Assembly (NCBI GenBank): GCA_947579665.1
Contig: OX388351.1
Location: forward strand, 50,600,939-50,664,938
DNA: 64,000 nt
Direction of reading: 5' to 3'
From: Sympetrum striolatum
Lineage: Eukaryota; Arthropoda; Insecta; Odonata; Libellulidae
Positions 35,801-46,890 of the stretch are shown one piece after another. The translations under genes and the position numbers were made by a program. The notes under the pieces are model-generated. The model was not told the DNA's origin and did not search any database. It saw only the letters and a list, made by a program, of their open reading frames with translations. Positions within the stretch are counted from its first letter, which is position 1, and the number at the start of each line of letters is the position of its first letter.

Positions 35801-38440
35801 ATTAAAATTTCACTAATTTCCCCTGCATCTTAACAAAAGAACTGAAAATCCTCAACTATTCTTCCTAAATGTAGCAAATTACGAGTCGTAATCACATACA
35901 CACAGCAGGTATACCATTCCCTCCCTCACATTCAAGAACCTAACCTCCTTTTATATAGAAGAACAGGCAAAATACGCTCTCTCGGCGAACAACGCATCTC
36001 CCCTGTAATCCCCCGGAATTCTTTCTCGCCGTTCGCGAGACCAATTACGCCATTACCCGTTCGGACGCCTCCAGAACCGGAAATTCTTAACGAGGTGTAC
36101 ATGCATATTTCGGAACTCGTGAAAGGGGGTTCCGAGGGTTAAGAGGATTCGCCTCACTAAACGCTCACGCACGTGCGAGTGTACGGAGAGGTAAAAACAA
36201 AAGAAGGCGCTTCTACGAAATCGCCGGGTCAAGAGGCCGAGCCATAGGTTGAAGAGTTAAGAAGCGATTCGAAAAGAAATGGGCGCAATCATTTCCGAGG
36301 AGAAATTGCCCAGGGAAGCGGGAACGAGTGAAAGATAGGAGATTAGATTGAAAGATTGCCATCCTCTATTCTCTAGGCGTCTATTTTTTCGAATAGCCTA
36401 CCATTATAGATTCAAAATGTCTTAATATTCGAGGTCGATTTGGTGGCTCCATAGAACAGATTCGCTTGAAAGCTCCTCGTAAAATATTTACCATATTAGG
36501 AAAATAAACCGGCTATTTCCTTGGATTTTGGAAAGTGTATAATTTCCCACTAAATAGATACGAAGGCCATGCCTTTATTGGTCTTAATGGCACGATTGGT
36601 CCGAAAACTCAGTTGGTTTCAATCGATTTCTTTAAAAGGCCAATTTCTACTAATTTCCAGAACAACTTTCTTTGCAATCCATTTTCTAGTTCAGATTAAC
36701 CACATATTTCTCCAAACATTATCATTCCAACACTATAATCTCATATAATAGCATTCGGAAGAGATTACTATCCAATCACCCACTTATTCTTTCTCTATTT
36801 TCTTTTCATAAAACACTTCTGACGTAACCAAAACAGGAGAGAGCTCTTTTTATTACTTTCCCATTTATTACTTCACATAGCATACCTTCATCAGTTATAT
36901 AATAAAGGATATCCTAAGGTGATAAATATTGGGGCTACAAGGTGAATGAAGAAGATTACTAAATATTTTTAAACGATAACAGGAAGCTAATCTCAGAAAG
37001 TCAATTCCTTATTTTAATAGGTCGCTCCAGAAAGTAAACTGAATTCATACGTGATGCATATCCTTTTACGTGAATATAACACAGTTTTAGCTTAAAAATT
37101 ACTTTAAATAATAATATTTTTTTAAATTTTCTAGATGTTTAATAAATTCAGTCAATATCAAAAGATTGTCCAGCTATAAAAGCTGCATACAATCTAACCA
37201 CAATTATACCACCTAAATTTTAATAGTTAGACTTGTAATTTTATAGTTGTACATGAATGTACTTTAATATTTGTTTGTATTTTGATATTAGTTTGTAATT
37301 AATATTTGTATAGATTTGTATCTCATCATTTGTATTGGTTAAATGGAAGATGATAAATTCTTAATTTCGCCTAATAGTCCTTTATTTATCTATCCAAAGC
37401 ACAATAATAACCAAAATTATTATATAATAAAATATTAAAAATTACGAAGTGAAATAATAACAAGGCGTTACCTATGCGTACGTCTACTCGAAGAAGCCTT
37501 ACGTACAACCAGTTGCATACGAGGCATTGAAAACTGCTCCGCGTAAGTGATTCCTCATTAAGATAAACAGAAAACTTCTGCGTGTACATGCATCGCAAAA
37601 ATGAAAACGAAAGAAAATTACGATATAATACGTTAATCACCTTTGCAGCGCTAATGCCATAAATGGGATAAGGTATGTAGACAGTGGTATCCCCATGAGG
37701 AGCTAGACGAGAGAAAATAAGCACAGGTCATTCAGAGGATAAGGCGGGGAATTAATCAAGGAAGCAGACGGAGAGGGGAAGAGCATCTGTGAGATGAAAG
37801 AGGCGGTGTGATAAAACCTCCCTCTTGCGGCCGATTACGTGTGGTAATTAGGATCTCCCTAATTTCTTCGCCTTCGGTTTCAACAAATGGGCAAAGGCCA
37901 TCTCCTCAAAGAGCACAGGAAACAAGATTACAGGATGAAGGTAAAAGGAATGAAATGCGAGATAAAGAGTGATCCCACTTGGATTGGTAAGAGGATAAGG
38001 AAATGGTAAGAAGATGCCGAAAAGATTCTATGTGCTGTGTTCTGATACCTTTGTTACCGCGCTAGTCTAAACAACTGTAAATATTACGTGTTACCGACGT
38101 ATTTTGGCAAATATAAGACGTTTTTATGCGAAAAATCTTTGGTTAATTATCACTTTGGTATTTAAAAAAATATAACCAGTTAAAGAAACAGCTAATTATA
38201 GGCGATTGAGTTGTTACTTATAGAGCTTATAATTCGTTATTTCAAATCAAAATAGCATATCCCATTAACCGTTGCAGATTAAAATTGACTTTTAAGTATG
38301 GCTACATCTCAATTACTTGCAAAGTTTAATCCGATCCTTCCCTACATCCTAACCATTTGTTAGAACTAATCTATGAAGATTTTCTCTAACTATATCTATA
38401 ATAGTGAATGGGTGTGAAATATCTTAACAAAATTCCACTG
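35801..38440. other. Gene-free stretch
   Basis: A CpG-richer patch at 36.00-36.33 kb; the remainder is A+T-rich. 37.24-37.35 kb is a simple-sequence-like run of TTTGTAT/TTTGTATT words. No coding exon was recognised; the 112-codon minus-strand frame at 37386-37724 has no known domain. Confidence 0.45.
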
Positions 38441-38462
38441 TTTAAAAATCTTTAATATCTGA

Positions 38463-38489
38463 GAACCGGTTTCGGACGTTAGTCCATTA
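38463..38489 (-). other. Short GGAC/GTCC hairpin followed by GAAACCGGTT (hammerhead-like remnant)
   Basis: Minus strand: TAATGGACTAACGTCC, then GAAACCGGTTC. The stem GGAC-TAAC-GTCC sits directly before GAAAC, followed by the self-complementary ACCGGT. This matches helix II, the GAAA strand and a minimal helix III of type I hammerhead ribozymes from Penelope-like and retrozyme-like elements. The CUGANGA strand is degraded. Downstream sequence AGTGGAATT resembles that of the 49 kb element. Confidence 0.4.
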
Positions 38490-40278
38490 CTAAACATATA
38501 TATCTATAATAACTGTTAACTTAACTTTTGGAAAGTGAGTCGTTATCCGCTATTGACTCATCGTTTTGAATCTAATTTGATTATCTTTGTGCTGTTTTCA
38601 GACTATGTAAAATAAATATTAAATCGCTCAATATTCACCACTTGCAAAAAATACAGCAAAGGAATTACACTGAAGAATTATTCCAAATAATGACGCATTT
38701 AGAATGTTTATTCCATTACAAATTAATTACATAGGTAATGCACTATTTAAAAAAACATTAGATTCGGTGTGAGAAAATAATGGATCTGATAAGGAAGTAA
38801 AGAGGTAATATTTTTCTATTTCTGTTGTTTAAGATAATAAGACAAGATTACTCCATGGCTACACACGTAATTTCTCCCATTGACGCTAAAAGTCTACAGT
38901 GAATAAATCAAAGAAATATCTAGCTTCCGAAACACCAAGTGTACTAAGAGATGGAAGTCTTCAGGTTCGTAGGCAGAGGGTAGTAAGTGAGCGAGTGAAG
39001 GTGGTGAGAAATAAGAAAGCGGCGAAGTTCGCCCCACATAAGGAGCAATTAAAAAGGGTGGAAATTAGGCGAAGCTCTTAATGGAGTCTAATTCGACTCA
39101 AAGAGTACGGCACCTTGCGCGACAGGAAGTGCAGCGTTGCCAAGTGGTCCAGACGGTAATTGCGGAGTAATGAGCGACGATGTTATGCAAGCGGAGGTCA
39201 ACGAGGGCGTGCTTTCTGAACGCGTGCCGGGCGTCTTGGGCAAAAGTCGCTTCTTGCAGATTCAATGTAAACAATCTTATATAATAATCACCGTTGTTTA
39301 TATATTTACCCGATGTCGGTAACTACCGCAACGAATACAAGGGAGAAATGTTAGAACATTAATTTCGTGCACTTCACGACGTGATAGGAGTATAAATTAC
39401 TGTAGGGTCGTTAAAGGTTCAATGGAGTATTACGTATACATATTTATTTGTCCAAAGTATCCTTGGTTCGACTCAGTACGACTCGAATCGTCTCTCTTGA
39501 GAAATGCACTTGGGAGTTCATTTTGATCGATTGCAGACATTCAATCAGAAATAATGATGTTACGAAATCGAGATAAATACCAGAAGAAAGAAAATTTAAT
39601 ACTGATTCTTATTTTGGCCGCAGAATAGCGAAATCGAGTCGAAATTGAGAGAATGCAGACAAAAATTACGATGTAAATGTGTAATTTTGTGGGCATAAAC
39701 AAATCCCTAACGACAAAGGTGATTGTTTGAACTCAACTATCATACCAACGAACGGAAAAGAAAGTTTGAATGCATTAACATTAACATACTTCTAAGGAAA
39801 AATCAAACATCATATCGGGATGATTTACATTTTTGGTAACTACATTTATTCTTTAATTCCGTAATTTTTGACAGGGAAATTCCCTAGTTATTTATAAACG
39901 AGTAGAGATGATGTTTACATAGTTCTTAGAAAGTCGATCAACTGAACGCAATTAAGAAAAGCCAAACATTATGGAAGCAAAACATTCATCGCTCAAAATT
40001 ACTTACTGCTTTGAAAATACTCTTCGCCAACTCTTAAGAAGAATTCCGTTTAATAAATATTTAGCGGATAAATTATACCAACCATCAGGAAAGAAATAGT
40101 TAGAAACAAGATATAGTATATAAGAAGAAATATTAATGCATTATATTATTACAATATAAACGGATTACTTGGATGTATAGGCTCAACAGCGGCTGTTGAC
40201 GGAGGTGCAGGAAGAAGCAGAAAGCAAAAGATTGAAAGAATATTGGCGCCAAAGAAAGTTGAAATCATAGTTATCTAC
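38490..40278. other. Gene-free stretch
   Basis: A CpG-richer patch at 39.07-39.26 kb (frames at 38899-39081 and 39137-39322 without recognisable domains). The rest is A+T-rich with nothing seen. Confidence 0.45.
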
Positions 40279-40442
40279 GAGAGTCATACATCCCAAGGAA
40301 TAACGGACTTGAAAAAAAGACTGACGGGGCCGGTAATCGAACCCAGGATCTTTCTCTATCCGCCTTAACCATCTAGGCTACCCGGCCAGAACATTTTACA
40401 AGCCGTTTTTGGGAACTTAACCCTTTCCTTGAGAGTCATACA
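40279..40442 (-). mobile_element. SINE family A with tRNA-like head and 12-bp target-site duplication
   Basis: Perfect 12-bp repeats GAGAGTCATACA at 40279-40290 and 40431-40442 enclose 140 bp. On the minus strand the head starts CTGGCCGGGTAGCCTAGATG (box A GTAGCCTAGATGG), passes a TTAAGGCGGATAGAG region, and has box B as GGTTCGATTACCGG. The arms CTGGCCGGG/CCCGGCCAG-like and CCGGCCCCGTCAG remain. The body TCTTTTTTTCAAGTCC follows and ends early at TTGGGA. A 5' extension lies upstream of the head. Confidence 0.85.
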
Positions 40443-41219
40443 GTCAAAATTAGAAGAAAAATATCCTGGCTATCCCAAACATAACAGTAATAACGCTGAG
40501 TGTCATATATGAATCCCATACCAAACTACTGATGATCATTTTAAAAATTGAATCACAAGAAGGGGCAATACTGAAAGAAATTGATTACATCATGATTACT
40601 GAGACCGTTTCAAAATGATACGAAGAATTCTAAGAATTTCGCAGAAGCTTCAACGGAATCTAATTAAGATAGCTTCTAGAACATGTCACGTGTTCATATC
40701 CAGAAAGAATCTAATGTTTTGAATCATTAATCCATATAAAATTTCATTCGATATTCAGATATAGTAAAATTATAGCAACTTGACAAGTGAGTTCGGAAAT
40801 ATTTCTCCTTACAACGTCTTTTAGGGGTAACCAACACATATCAATGCCGCATATACTTTCAAGATTGGATTCTTTAAGAAGCTAAAATTAAATATTCTGA
40901 AGGTAGGTATATTCGGAAAGCCGCGGAAGAAAGTGTCCCAACGAGATTTATACAACCACTTTAGCATTGAGACGCGATAAACATAATTGAAAATAGGTCA
41001 ATAGAATTCCTGTAACCTATCTCAGTGTCGTTGTCAAAGCTACGAGACCTTTCAGAGATATACAAGGATATAAACAGTCAAGAATGTTACGACTGTGAAT
41101 GATAAAGATATCCCAATCCCCATATGCGCATTCAGCGGAATTCAAATGAGCCAGAAACTCTTTCGATGTTTACAGTCTTCAGTGGCAGATGTCAATTTGA
41201 AGGGGTCAGACATGCAAAC

Positions 41220-41275
41220 ATCTTCATCCGGACCGGTTTCAACTCTTAATTGCTTCGGATAATCTTCTCCGATTT
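41220..41275 (-). other. Second GAAACCGGTCC motif (weak hammerhead-like remnant)
   Basis: The minus strand reads GAGAAGATTATCC, then GAGTTGAAACCGGTCC. GAAAC plus self-complementary ACCGGT plus C is present, but no proper helix II is found, so the call is weak. Confidence 0.2.
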
Positions 41276-41735
41276 TCGTTTTGATCTCTCGTTTCTCCAG
41301 GCTGTAGCAGCATCGGTTTTACTACCTCAACTGATATAAGGAAGCGATTATTTTCGATTCGAGAAACATAAAGTCAGCTTTATCACGCGGTGACTTCTTC
41401 TTTCTAGAGACACAAATCCTGGAGTAGAGAAGCAGGTGAGAACTATAGACGTTTCGATACATCTGTTGGTGTATCAAACTAGGGATTCCGAAATGTAGAA
41501 CATGAATGTACATTTGATGTAACACTGTCGTGTAGTAATGATGTCTCATAGACATTCATATCACACCAACAACGAGCAAGAATAGTTAGGCTAGAAAGGT
41601 AGGCATACTAACCTCACCAAGAAAAAGGTTATATTTCATAGTTCCTTACGTAGCAAAGTCAAGATGATTGACTAAGATTTCACACGAACCGAGATAAACA
41701 AAATATTTAACAAGTAATAATTTTGCAAGTCTCCG

Positions 41736-41866
41736 AAAGGGAAAGGGTTCAAGTAACTTCGCACATAAGGGCGTGCTCTCAGGAAAATTCCCAATGAAAA
41801 TTGGACTTGAAAAAAGCCTGACGAGGCCGGGAATCGAACCCGGGATCTTCCTCTATCCTGGAGGCT
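41736..41866 (-). mobile_element. SINE family A, copy with box B and full 3' body
   Basis: Minus strand: GATCCCGGGTTCGATTCCCG (perfect T-stem and box B), GGCCTCGTCAGGCTTTTTTC, AAGTCC, then a body with GAGCACGCCCTTATGTGCGA and a CCCTTTCCC end. The anticodon half and box A are missing at the 5' side (5' truncation near 41866). It shares its body with the copy at 35.7 kb and its head with the copy at 40.3 kb. Confidence 0.8.
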
Positions 41867-42666
41867 GTTTTATATTCTATATTGTATTCCTTAGTCACTG
41901 AAACTTAAGTTAAAGTATTTACTAAAGAATTAAATCTAACGTTTCGCTAACGTCGAAGAACATGCATGTATTTTCACAATGAAACTGATATAACTGAACT
42001 AGAAACCCAGACAAACTTAGTCAACCTCTTTCAGTCGCTGGCGCATAGAAGAGGAATACGAGTTCGATTTCTTCAAATTCGACAGTTATTGGTATAAGTG
42101 TTCTACCATTCGGTAATTTCATGTGCCTTGATCTTCCCAATTCATTGCAATTTATTTCGTTTCCTAGGCAATGCACCCAACCTTTCATTTCATCAAACAT
42201 CTTTTTTTATTTGACTTAACAATTGAAGAATCCCACACATTGTACTTAGAAGCAAATAGTAAACAAATGGATAAATTCTAATACACACTGTTTAGGAACA
42301 AGTTCAACTCGATCGGCATTTTCTATCCACCTGCCATAGTTGCAAGACACGAAGTATTCTGAAACATGCCACCAATTTGCAGCAAAAAATCCTCATTTCT
42401 CTGGCCTTTCTTCGCCTCTCAGCCGCTCTTGAAACGAGACTCATGTACGCAGTGCACGCAAGCTCTAATTTTCGACCTTAAAACAGCGAAATTACCTCGG
42501 ATATTGCCATTAATTGGCTGCTACGGTTACAAAGTCGGGAAACAAGCGTTGAAACGATAATCCCTTGAGAATGTACTTCCATTTCGAAGCGCATCCGATC
42601 ACCATACTCATCATCCATACCATTCCAGTCAACACTATCTCATTTTTCGAAAACCGTTGAGCAGAA

Positions 42667-42817
42667 AACGTACTATGACTCACCCCCTTATGCGTATCAT
42701 TTGGGCGTTTTGAATTTTTCAGCAAACCTTTTGGAGCGATCTTGCAAGTCTGTGTTTTAATTAGATATCGAACAGAATAGGTATGCGTTTGACTGACAGG
42801 TTAGAGATGGAAATGAT
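42667..42817 (+). repeat. Diverged direct duplication, copy 1
   Basis: TTATGCGTATCATTTGGGCG, TTTTGAATTTTTCAGCAAAC, TTAATTAGATATCGAACAG and GCGTTTGACTGACAGG recur in the same order about 516 bp downstream (43183-43330) with substitutions and short gaps. There is no long reading frame, so this is a noncoding tandem duplication. Confidence 0.75.
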
Positions 42818-43030
42818 CGTTTGCATATTAGGGTATACAAGTTTTGGTTTTTTCTTCATGGAGACTTTTTTTATACAAAGGACCCTTATGGATATTAAAG
42901 TCAGCAGTATGGTTAGTGGGTTCCCTCCAAACGGCATATGACGTCCTTTTCTATTATATATATACTATAACAAAAGTTATCTGCACTATTTACGCAATTA
43001 CGAGACATTTTGCACATGCCTACTGGCAGT

Positions 43031-43102
43031 ATATAATAATAATAATAAAACGGCTTTATTCGGGCGAGATTGAGACTAAAAGTCTCCTCTTCCATCTAAC
43101 CC
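43031..43102 (-). mobile_element. LINE/SINE 3'-end family T, copy 1, with (TTA)n tail
   Basis: Minus strand: GGGTTAGATGGAAGAGGAGA, CTTTTAGTCTCAATCTCGCC, CGAATAAAGCC, then a (TTA)n tail. GAGACT-TTT-AGTCTC can form a hairpin, followed by an AATAAA-like word and the microsatellite tail. Three more copies are in the window. Confidence 0.8.
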
Positions 43103-43176
43103 ATATATAATAACCGTATATAGCAGCACAGTTCTCACTAAATCAACTCCTTTTCTAAAACGTTTAAGAAAAAATA

Positions 43177-43330
43177 ACATATGACTAATCCATCTCGTTT
43201 ATGCGTATCAGATGGGCAATTCGAATTTTTCAGCAACTCTTTTGCAGCTCCTTGAAACTCGGTGCATTAATTCGATATCTTTCCGGAGGAATGCGAGTTT
43301 GACTGACAAGGGACTGATGCGAAGCATCGT
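43177..43330 (+). repeat. Diverged direct duplication, copy 2
   Basis: TTATGCGTATCAGATGGGCA, TTCGAATTTTTCAGCAACTC, TTAATTCGATATCTTTCCGG and GCGAGTTTGACTGACAAGG align with copy 1. The most conserved word is TTATGCGTATCA. A LINE tail (43.03-43.10 kb) has inserted between the copies. Confidence 0.75.
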
Positions 43331-44340
43331 TACAAAAACGCAACTATCGATATAACAGAGGGATGGAGTTGAACGACGGGTCGTTTGTGAACGTATTCTT
43401 CGGAAGACATTTTCTCTACCTTTTTTCTACTTACCGACGGGGATACATGTGAAGAAGCGTGTAAACTAGGAAGGAGGCGGGAGAGGGACTCTTGTTCGGA
43501 GGAAGATGATTGCCGGGAAAATGGCCTGTGATGAGGCAAAGCATCGGGAGGTACGGGAGAGGCCTCGGGGATGATGAAAAGGTATGGCGAATCCTCGATT
43601 ATACGCATTCGAGGCGACGCTGATGGGTATTTACCGATGGTTAGAGGCAATTTATATCCTGGCGATATTCTGCCTTAAATGCTTCGCGATCCATCAATGC
43701 ATTTGAGTGCGACAGTGACATATTCCGGGCTGAAATTCAATAGTACAATTATCGCCACTTTTTAGAAACGCTTTTACTGTACGTCGTGAATGGCCAACTT
43801 ATCGACTGCGATCGAGCGAATAAATTTGGGATTTAAACGGCGAAAATGTTTTACGACTCCATTTCCGATTTGAGACCTTCTGGAAGATTTCATGGGTTCT
43901 CTCACAATACAGAGAAATAAAAATTTAAAATATTTCGGATAAGATAGATTATACGAACATCCGAGTGATCTATTGATAAGTTTCAAACGTTGAAAACTTG
44001 TAATTTATTCATGGAAACGGGTATAAATATTAACATAAATTTTTCAGCCCCAATAATTCTTCAGTTTTTACCAATTTCAATCATGGAGTAATAACAGTTT
44101 TATTTGCACAAAAAGCAACATTATGGTACAGGAGACGACCCGAATTTCAAAATAAAATATTATCTCAATGTTAGGTGACGCTTTGGCATTGATTTACCAG
44201 GGTTGTAAGCTGTATTCTACAACACTACCTTTACGTAAATACAACATTTTTTCCGTTTGATTACTAAGCAATATCACTAAAATTAGACCAAAATTATAGG
44301 TGATCGAAATGGTATACGACAGCGCGAGAAACCGTGAGGT
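43331..44340. other. Gene-free stretch; possible unknown exon at 43.44-43.65 kb
   Basis: A minus-strand frame (43650-43330) contains a good donor-like CG|GTAAGT near 43438-43431 and a G+C-richer composition, but no acceptor or domain is recognised. The rest is A+T-rich. Confidence 0.25.
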
Positions 44341-44432
44341 TTAACCCAAAGTATGGTAGTTTATTTGGCTAGAATACCAGCCCGGAAGGTTGGAGACCTG
44401 GGTTTGAGTCCCAGTCATTCCGCTATTTTTTA
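44341..44432 (+). mobile_element. tRNA-derived SINE family D, copy 1
   Basis: Box B region CCTGGGTTTGAGTCCCAGTC with a 5-bp T-stem, preceded by TTTGGCTAGAATACCAGC and followed by CATTCCGCTATTTTTTATT. The copy at 62.4 kb shares the T-arm and the CG-T/C-TATTTTT tail. Confidence 0.55.
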
Positions 44433-46030
44433 TTCCCCGAAATCATAGAGTTTACAACAGCATTATTATGTATGAAAATATTTTCTACTGCTCCCCTATG
44501 ACTAAAATAAAAGAAATATTTCGTATCACAGAATTTATACTTAATACCCCTAACATAAAAGTCAGAGAATTTACACAACAGAAGAAAACCTGGAGGGATA
44601 CAGATAGAATAGAGAGAGAGAGAGGTAACCAACAGAAAGCATCCAGACAATAGTAAGATTATATCATTAAAGGTGAGATAAGAGGCATCCTTTAGGTGAG
44701 GAGACGGGAGAATTACGGCTACGCTAAAGCGCGGTCATAGACGCACGGGAAAGGTATACTTAGCGTAAGAGATTGATTGCTGGATGCAGAAGGTAGGGCA
44801 AAAAAAGGAATCTGTAGCCATGAAACAAATGACTACTGCAACTAGAGATAGCGTCGAGACAAAGGGATGTGTACTCCTATTACGACGAGGGATGCTCCTC
44901 AATGATACAGTGCGAGGCATTTACCAGATGCGCATTAAGGGCCTTCCGGAGAATTAGACGACCGTGGATGACGCCTACCGTTCTGGAGCAAAAACAAAGA
45001 CGCCTCGAAATTAAAACGTTAGCGATGATCATGAGGAACATTCATTTCTTAAAGGCCACCACCACTTTGTTTTTTCTTAAATGGTCGCCAATACGCGTCG
45101 GATACATTGTAAAAGCTGTAAGCCCATTACAACGGCTACGTACACAAAAAATAAATAGGATTTTGAAGGAAATCACAGGAGATTTACGCATCGATAAAAA
45201 CATGAAACGCCAAAACATTTCTGCTTTAAACCTACCGATTTATAAAAAATGGGGTCTCTACCTCTACTGCGCTCCATTTTTTGCATTCGCTTCGGTAGCA
45301 TAAAATTGTAGTTGCGATATGTTAATGTAAGCAATAAGTCTCAATTTAAATCGCTAGAAAACCACATGGAGAAGATCTAGAGAGAAACAAACATTGCAGC
45401 GCGGATAAAATACATACTTCATTCTCAAAATAATCCATCATTATTGACGAGAAAAGTCAATAGTGAAGGTGTTCAAAAGAAAGGGTGCAAAGGCTCTAAG
45501 GGCAATATTCTGAAGAAGTCATCTCTAATGAACTTTCAATGCGTTAGTTTGATGTGATAAATGCAGTAGACATAATGTTTTCATAGAAACGCTTCAAAAT
45601 CAGGTTTTAGCTCAAGCTCTTCATTATATCTGCACTCTATTGCTGAAAATATCACTCATTTATTATGTATAAACCTAATTTATTTCAATCCCATTTAATC
45701 TACCATTACAAAGTGGAAAAACCGTTACGCATGCATGCAAGGAAATGCTTTTATGGAGCTTATTCACTTCCCTAACCATCTCTACGTTTTAAGTCTCGAT
45801 GTTTTATAAAGACGGTGTGCTATTGCAAATATCAAATAACAAACTTTTTGTGTATTTGAATGTTAATTATTATCAGTATTTATCGTTCTTAGCTATTTTT
45901 CCCCTTTTTCATGAATGCATTTTTAATTTAATCCACATTACCAGGGACACCAGGTAGCGAATCAAACTACACATCCATTACAAAGCAGGCTTAGCATAAT
46001 TATACACGAGACCAGCAATTATAACACTGC
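44433..46030. other. Gene-free stretch, nothing firmly recognised
   Basis: Contains the longest plus-strand frame in this part (44869-45303, 144 codons), which shows no domain, no codon pattern and no splice signals. Otherwise A+T-rich. Confidence 0.4.
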
Positions 46031-46039
46031 CATTACAGG

Positions 46040-46335
46040 CAACAATCGCGCGAACCTCATTAACTCACCATTTCACCCAAATGACAAACACTTCAATCTA
46101 AAACGAGAAATAACGGCGTTGAACCGCTTCGGTGGTTACGCTGTCGTTTTGTTTATAGAAACTGTCACGTGGGAAACAAATAGCTTGTTTGCTAATGCCG
46201 ATAAAAAACATCTATGATTGGCCGTCGCAGTTTCAAGTTTCACGCTCGTATGAAAATCCCTAGGCGTTCTAAATCAAAATCTTCGTGATGCGCGCCTCCA
46301 TAGGTGGCGGCCCTGGTCGGAAAGCATTAGCAGGA
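46040..46335. promoter_or_regulatory. Candidate regulatory island (E-box, CCAAT, Hox-like sites)
   Basis: CpG-richer patch with a CACGTG E-box (near 46168), an inverted CCAAT word (GATTGG near 46217) and TTTATAG/GATAAAAAAC words of posterior Hox type. No reading frame. Purely motif-based. Confidence 0.25.
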
Positions 46336-46824
46336 AGCGCGAGGAGAGGAGAAACGGGAATTTATTCGAGAAGGAAAATATATTAGAAAAAGAACGCGGA
46401 GAGAGTGGGCAGAAATGTTTTATTGAAGAGCAGAGGAATACGCCAGAGGGCAAAGAGGCTGATAAATAAATGGAAAAAGAGGGATTGGGAGGTTGAGGTG
46501 TAAGATCGGCGTGCGATAGACGAGGTGAGGGAACATTCCATCATTTGAGCCGCTTTTAGGGAAAATAGAGAATACATTAAGGAGGCCGATCAATATAAGT
46601 CATCGTTAGACGTGCCGGAATACGTTAGTACCGGAATCTTATTTCTGATAGCTACTGGGAGGAATCAATTAACTATAGCAACCTGGGGCTTGCGATTTTT
46701 TCGCTGATAGGATATTTTGAATTCACTCACAGCACCAACAATACAATCATATTTATTTGTCGAAAAATGACCTTTACAGTAGTATTTCATTAACTCAAAA
46801 TTTCGTAAAACCTATCATACTTAA

Positions 46825-46890
46825 TGGGTTTGATGGAAGAAGAGACTATATAGTCTCAATCTCGCCCGAAAAAAGACGAATTATTGTAAT
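46825..46890 (+). mobile_element. LINE/SINE 3'-end family T, copy 2
   Basis: GGGTTTGATGGAAGAAGAGA, CTATATAGTCTCAATCTCGC, CCGAAAAAAGACGAATTATT in the plus orientation. The GAGACT...AGTCTC hairpin is kept, with the loop changed to ATAT; the tail is short. Confidence 0.7.

Noticed and set aside
40321..40389. Functional tRNA gene on the minus strand
   Set aside because: Box A and box B are recognisable, but the anticodon and D arms do not fold, and the sequence sits inside a target-site-duplicated SINE.
43330..43650. Possible minus-strand exon with a GTAAGT donor
   Set aside because: No acceptor, start context or domain could be matched. Kept only as a remark in the region entry.
44869..45303. 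144-codon open frame on the plus strand
   Set aside because: No domain, no splice sites, an arbitrary mix of residues and A+T-rich flanks. A frame of this length is expected by chance in 64 kb scanned in six frames.
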